From: Nectonema munidae
Lineage: Eukaryota > Nematomorpha > Nectonematoida > Nectonematidae
Length of the DNA: 64,000 nucleotides
Direction: 5' to 3'
Assembly (NCBI GenBank): GCA_030549495.1
Contig: JAUIRK010000953.1
Location: 90,001-154,000, forward strand
Below, one piece after another: positions 59,761-64,000 of the stretch. The translations under genes and the position numbers were made by a program. The notes under the pieces are model-generated. The model saw only the letters and a program-made list of their open reading frames with translations. It made no database searches and was not told the origin of the DNA. Each line of letters begins with the position of its first letter. Positions within the stretch are counted from its first letter, which is position 1.

Positions 59761-61216
59761 TTAGTCGTTTAGTTTTTTAATTTCATAATTCGAAGAATCA
59801 TTCAGTCAGACCACTCTGGCGTTGTTGAGAAAAAAGAATTCAGCAAATACAAGTCAAATAGCCTATGATTCTCAAATAAATCTTCATGGTTTAAAAATTT
59901 TATCCTCCCAACCTATTATTTCAAAAAACGATCAAACATTGCTAAATCATAAACAATGGTTAGTCAGAGTATCTCAAAAAGAAACCGAATTTAGATATGG
60001 TGAATTTAAGAATGCGACTACCGTTTCCTATTCGAAGGAATCAAATTATAAATGAGACACACAAGGTAAAAAAACCGTGAAACGTTTTTTGCTCATGATC
60101 GATAACGTTATTTCGATGCGTTTTTTAGAGTATAGTATTTTTACAGTACGAAGAAAGTGATCTTAAAATTAGGAAATTTCTTTTCTAACCGTAGCATAGG
60201 CCATCACTGGTAAATTGTGTTTCAAATTGCTAAAAAATCGATCATAGGCCATATTTTTGTTCATCAAAATTTAGTAGGAGTTCATCTTGATCGATTTTAT
60301 GATTTAGCAATGTTCGTTCAACGGAGGGCATATGTACGAACTACGAAACATGAAATACTTTCACAGCAAAAATTCAGAAAAAGCCTGAAAGAAGGAGATA
60401 ATGGTTGTATAAAAAAATAATTTAAATAGAGATATTGCTAATCTTTAGATGGTAGTACATTTGCTACCCTATGCCAATATCTCTTTGCTTACTGTCTTTT
60501 ATATTCATCTCCTTTTGAAGCTTTATATAATACTTAGAGAAAATGAAATTTATTTTGGCAAGTGATTACACGTAATATTAAATGAAAAAACAATACATAA
60601 ACTTAGTAAACTTAAAAGTAGAAGACAAAATGGAATAGATATGTTCGTTGTAGAGGTCGGTTGGGAGTAGTAGAATCAAAAAAGACTAAAAGTAATCTCA
60701 GACTCTGTTTGTATTGCATATTCCTCATCACGAGAGGAAAACGCTCATTGCAAGAAAAGAGAAAGAGGTTGGATATACAGGTCACGCTGTTTTAATCACC
60801 GCATGCTGCGGTTGTCGTAATAATCGTATTTGTTTATCTCTAACGCAAAGTAATCAATTGTGGGATGATGAAGTTCATTAGGCACAGCAACTCATAAGCA
60901 TTGATGAAAGGGTAACGTTTTTTCGAAGTGTTGTGGAATAGAATGTGACTGGAGTAGGAAGAAGTGCAATCTTTCTCTTCTAAACTTTTCGAAAGATTAC
61001 ACAGAACAAAGTCTTTTTATTTTTTGGAAGAAGGTTTAAACAAACGGATAAGAGGAGGAGATGGGTTTGAGTGAAAATTGGGTAGCATATATTCTCCGTT
61101 TATTTAGGGCTTCAACGTTTTAACTACTAGAACTGTTTTCAAATGTGTTGTTAAAATTATAAGAATTTTCAAATTTTGAATGTAAAAGTAGCAGTACATT
61201 GTGCTGTAAAGTATAC
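59761..61216. other. Intergenic, downstream of UPF1
   Basis: Two frames (59822-60055, 78 codons; 60217-60420, 68 codons) have fair codon variety but no family I recognise, no signal peptide and no clear splice partner. I leave them uncalled. The UPF1 3' untranslated region should lie just left of 61217. Confidence 0.4.
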
Positions 61217-64000
61217 TTAAGGTTGCTCTGAATGATCTGTGTATGGGTATTTGTTATCTTGTGAGAGCAAGCAATTAGTCACAGCACTTCCCAGTTGCTT
61301 AACTTCATTGCCAATAACACCCACGTATCCTGTGCCACTCTTTTCGGAAAAGCAAGCATCGTTTCGGCTGTTCAAGGTAATCGCGGGTGATCCTGCTTTT
61401 GACGACGTCCCTGGAATAGGGCTTTTGTTGAGGGAGGTAGAATCAAAGTTTGAAAGTAGAGGCTGCGTTCCACCCTCGTAGTCTTGACTGAGTCCAGCTA
61501 GAAAATCATTAAACATGTGCTGTTGAGAAGAGCGAGTGAGGTTGTTGATGTCTTTCACCGACTTTTTACTCTTTGAATAGCTTTTAATCGGTGTCGTTGC
61601 TTGAGGAGCATTAGCGATAGGGGGCAGTCTTGCATCGTTGATGTTGTTTGTACCGTTTATGAAGTTGTTCAGAAATGAATTGCCAAAAAAGTTATGATTA
61701 GGTTGTGGCAAAAACATATTTATCGGGATAGGAATGTTATTGGTGTTGTAGGAGGGCGCATTTTGACTTAAGCCAATAAAACAAAAGGGATCCCGAAAAA
61801 GAGCGTTGTTTGGAGGCGCTTCTTTGTGCATGGATGTAGAGGACGCGCCATTTGGAATACTAGGTAGATTTCTGTCAGAGTTCATATTCTTTAAATTCAT
61901 ATCATTAATAAGACCATTGCCAACAATGGGGTACGCTGAGAACGTTTTGTTGTAAACTGAAGCAGGAGCTAGCACTTCTCTCGCATCGTACATAGCATCA
62001 ATCATGAAGCGGCCTCCGGGATTCGATGCGTTAACCAACTTCTTTGGCTTGGAAAACTGGATCATACTTTCCTTCAAATTATTCAGAGGTCCTTCAACTA
62101 GGAGATGCTGATCTTTGTAATAATTCAATAAATGATTCCATAGCGATTGCTTAGAAAGCACTTTCGGATTTCCAACAATGATAATTCCATAAACAGCGCG
62201 AGTGAGAGCGACGTTCAAGCGCCTAGAATCATTCAAAAAGCCGATACCTTGATGACTGTTAGATCTCACGCACGAGAGTATGATGAAATCTTTTTCCCTG
62301 CCTTGAAAAGCATCAACGCTCGCTACTTCGATTTCTTGATATAGGGTGGAATTGAGAGAACCGCTGTATTGCATGTATTGCACCAGATACGCTCTTTGTC
62401 CTTCGTAAGGAGTGATTATGCCAATTTGGTGTGGCTTAATGCCACTTTTTAGGAACTTGGTCGCAATTTTTTCAACATTCGCTGCTTCAGTTCGATTAAG
62501 ATATGATGTTCCAGAGGCAGCAATTTCTTCTTGTCCAGTTGTGGAAAGGAAAAACATTGGTTTGTCAGGATTCGGCCAGGGAAAGTCAAGAGTCGAAATT
62601 TGGCGTTCGATAGGCGTTACTCCATTTTGCAAAGAGCCCTCATAAAAAATGTTACTAGGAAATGCAGAAAGCGCAGGATGCATGCGATATTGAACTTGCA
62701 GACGAATTGGTCTGATACTTAGCACGACTAAACGTTCGAATAAAGACTGGGAAAGGCCAGCCCGAGCTGCTTTTTTACACATTACAACTGGCCCCAATTG
62801 ACAGTGATCGCCAACTAAAATAATCTGCTTTGAGCCCAATACGATAGGAACCATGCATTCTGGTTCAGCACTTTGTGTAGCTTCGTCAATGAGTACACTT
62901 TTGAAACGCATGCCAACAAGCCTGGGATCACCAGCTCCCACGCAAGTACAACAAATTACATCAGCAGCAGAAAGCAATTCGCGCTCAGCAAGCTTCTTCA
63001 GGACTAAAAATCGTGTTTCATCTGCTGAACTCAATTCACCAGCTTCACATTTTAACTGAAACAACTTTTTCAGTTCAATCGATGACTCGAGATTATAAAT
63101 TTGGTTATGCAGTGCTAGAAAAGCAACGGAAGATTCAATGGCTTCCCGGGACTTAGCACAAAGTCGAACACATTTCAACCCAGTTTTGTGAATTTTTTCA
63201 GTTAGTTGATCAACTGCTGTATTGCTTGGAGCACACACTAGAACAGGGCCGCTATTTTGCTGTACAAGATGATACACAATGCTTGCAGAAGTAACAGTTT
63301 TTCCAGTACCTGGTGGACCTTGAATCAAAGAAAGAGGCCTAGATAAAACAGTCTTTACGGCATAAGCTTGAGAGTGGTTCAATTCTGGTAAGTTAGGTGC
63401 AGAAAATCTTTTTGGTAAGGTACATTTAATATGCATGTCGTCAACCTGATGTCCAAGCAACTTGTGATAAATATATGGTGAAACAGAAGTTTCATCTGCA
63501 GCAAAGGTTTGGAGAGCAGCTTGCATTCTATCAAAGGATGTTGACTTCCAAACAAAGTCTAACAAAAATGAATGTGACGTCTCAATTGGTATGCCCATTG
63601 AAGTCTTCATTTCAATACCAATTTCTTCCCCTATACCATTAGGTAGCTTAATAATATTCCCAATACCTGACCAGTAGGCTTTCGAAGGCAACAATAGACG
63701 CAGCTTAATTTCATCACCATGCATGAGACGTAAATCTGAATCATTACGAGGAAGTGTAAAGTAAGCAATCGTCTTTTTATTCAAAGCAGTCGACCAGCGA
63801 ACTATTACATTTTCTTGTGTTTGACTTTCTTTCAGTCTCTTATCATACTCAGCCTCGAGTTTAACGAGAGGAGAAAATATACGCCTGTATTCATGGGCAT
63901 TTTCATATCTCAAGAAAATGTGTTGCGCCTCAGTCTCACTGCCTGGCTTTTCTAGATCAGCTAAGGTTGCAGACGGATCTTCTTTCCACAAAGCCTCCAA
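61217..64000 (-). CDS. UPF1: UPF1, RNA helicase of nonsense-mediated decay, helicase core and C terminus (5' end beyond window)
   Basis: UPF1 is the ATP-dependent 5'-3' RNA helicase at the heart of nonsense-mediated mRNA decay in the cytoplasm; it binds UPF2 through its N-terminal CH domain. The frame is open at 64000 (first codon TTG, leucine, not a start), so the CH domain and about 240 residues are missing from the window. Visible in order, in fragment numbering: [17 protein letters not shown]; domain 1B; motif I GPPGTGKT (228-235); motif II DEATQ (372-376); motif [12 protein letters not shown] (396-404); QYRMHP (437-442); motif [11 protein letters not shown] (562-571); motif [11 protein letters not shown] (594-602); [20 protein letters not shown]. 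The last 250 residues are Asn/Ser-rich with a few SQ sites and end [10 protein letters not shown]. No intron interrupts 2784 nt. All catalytic motifs are intact. Confidence 0.98.
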   Translation of the reverse strand: MEALWKEDPSATLADLEKPGSETEAQHIFLRYENAHEYRRIFSPLVKLEAEYDKRLKESQTQENVIVRWSTALNKKTIAYFTLPRNDSDLRLMHGDEIKLRLLLPSKAYWSGIGNIIKLPNGIGEEIGIEMKTSMGIPIETSHSFLLDFVWKSTSFDRMQAALQTFAADETSVSPYIYHKLLGHQVDDMHIKCTLPKRFSAPNLPELNHSQAYAVKTVLSRPLSLIQGPPGTGKTVTSASIVYHLVQQNSGPVLVCAPSNTAVDQLTEKIHKTGLKCVRLCAKSREAIESSVAFLALHNQIYNLESSIELKKLFQLKCEAGELSSADETRFLVLKKLAERELLSAADVICCTCVGAGDPRLVGMRFKSVLIDEATQSAEPECMVPIVLGSKQIILVGDHCQLGPVVMCKKAARAGLSQSLFERLVVLSIRPIRLQVQYRMHPALSAFPSNIFYEGSLQNGVTPIERQISTLDFPWPNPDKPMFFLSTTGQEEIAASGTSYLNRTEAANVEKIATKFLKSGIKPHQIGIITPYEGQRAYLVQYMQYSGSLNSTLYQEIEVASVDAFQGREKDFIILSCVRSNSHQGIGFLNDSRRLNVALTRAVYGIIIVGNPKVLSKQSLWNHLLNYYKDQHLLVEGPLNNLKESMIQFSKPKKLVNASNPGGRFMIDAMYDAREVLAPASVYNKTFSAYPIVGNGLINDMNLKNMNSDRNLPSIPNGASSTSMHKEAPPNNALFRDPFCFIGLSQNAPSYNTNNIPIPINMFLPQPNHNFFGNSFLNNFINGTNNINDARLPPIANAPQATTPIKSYSKSKKSVKDINNLTRSSQQHMFNDFLAGLSQDYEGGTQPLLSNFDSTSLNKSPIPGTSSKAGSPAITLNSRNDACFSEKSGTGYVGVIGNEVKQLGSAVTNCLLSQDNKYPYTDHSEQP

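Noticed and set aside
59822-60420. Two neighbouring short plus-strand frames as a two-exon gene
   Set aside because: No consistent donor/acceptor pair in phase and no recognisable domain.

Overview
This is a piece of an AT-rich animal nuclear genome, most likely from an invertebrate. The right edge carries a strongly conserved UPF1 helicase gene. The window also has two intronless seven-transmembrane receptor genes, spliced genes with GT-AG introns, and many animal-type transposons (piggyBac, hAT, Merlin, non-LTR LINEs, tRNA-derived SINEs). I cannot name the species or phylum from sequence alone. Gene density is low: I support four host genes in 64 kb, and most of the recognisable rest is transposon.

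Layout. 1-5882 is a nest. The start of a ZBED5-like hAT transposase runs off the left edge, with its terminal repeat at 1173. Beside it lies an internally deleted second hAT element, itself split by a complete-looking piggyBac (1666-5048) with TTAA on both sides, matching terminal repeats and a two-exon transposase gene that keeps its catalytic aspartates. 6484-7677 (+) and 15131-16243 (-) are single-exon GPCR-like receptors. Between and after them are a 695-bp hAT derivative with a perfect 8-bp target duplication (9733-10427), a hAT-like MITE (12189-12519) and SINE copies. 19742-24587 is a cluster of decayed LINEs. 26287-29960 holds several GC-patterned transposon ends.

36458-42720 is another nest. 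A minus-strand LINE appears to be broken by a LINE tail fragment, by a short element with a 17-bp target duplication, and by a 2.8-kb element with a decayed piggyBac-type transposase between inverted arrays of 16-17-bp repeats. That last element has itself been hit by a tRNA-derived SINE with a 14-bp target duplication. 43996-47071 is a three-exon gene for a predicted 158-residue secreted protein with dibasic sites, whose reading frame and splice phases fit. 49061-50965 is a Merlin transposon with about 80-bp terminal repeats. 51175-52695 is a third piggyBac relic, and 56379-58550 is a decayed, intron-bearing hAT transposase. 61217-64000 (-) is the helicase part of UPF1.

The host genes do not form an operon or obvious pathway. 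UPF1 is a housekeeping nonsense-mediated decay gene, and the two receptors share sequence marks that suggest one divergent family. I saw no convincing LTR retrotransposon, Polinton, virus copy, CRISPR array, rRNA or intact tRNA gene.
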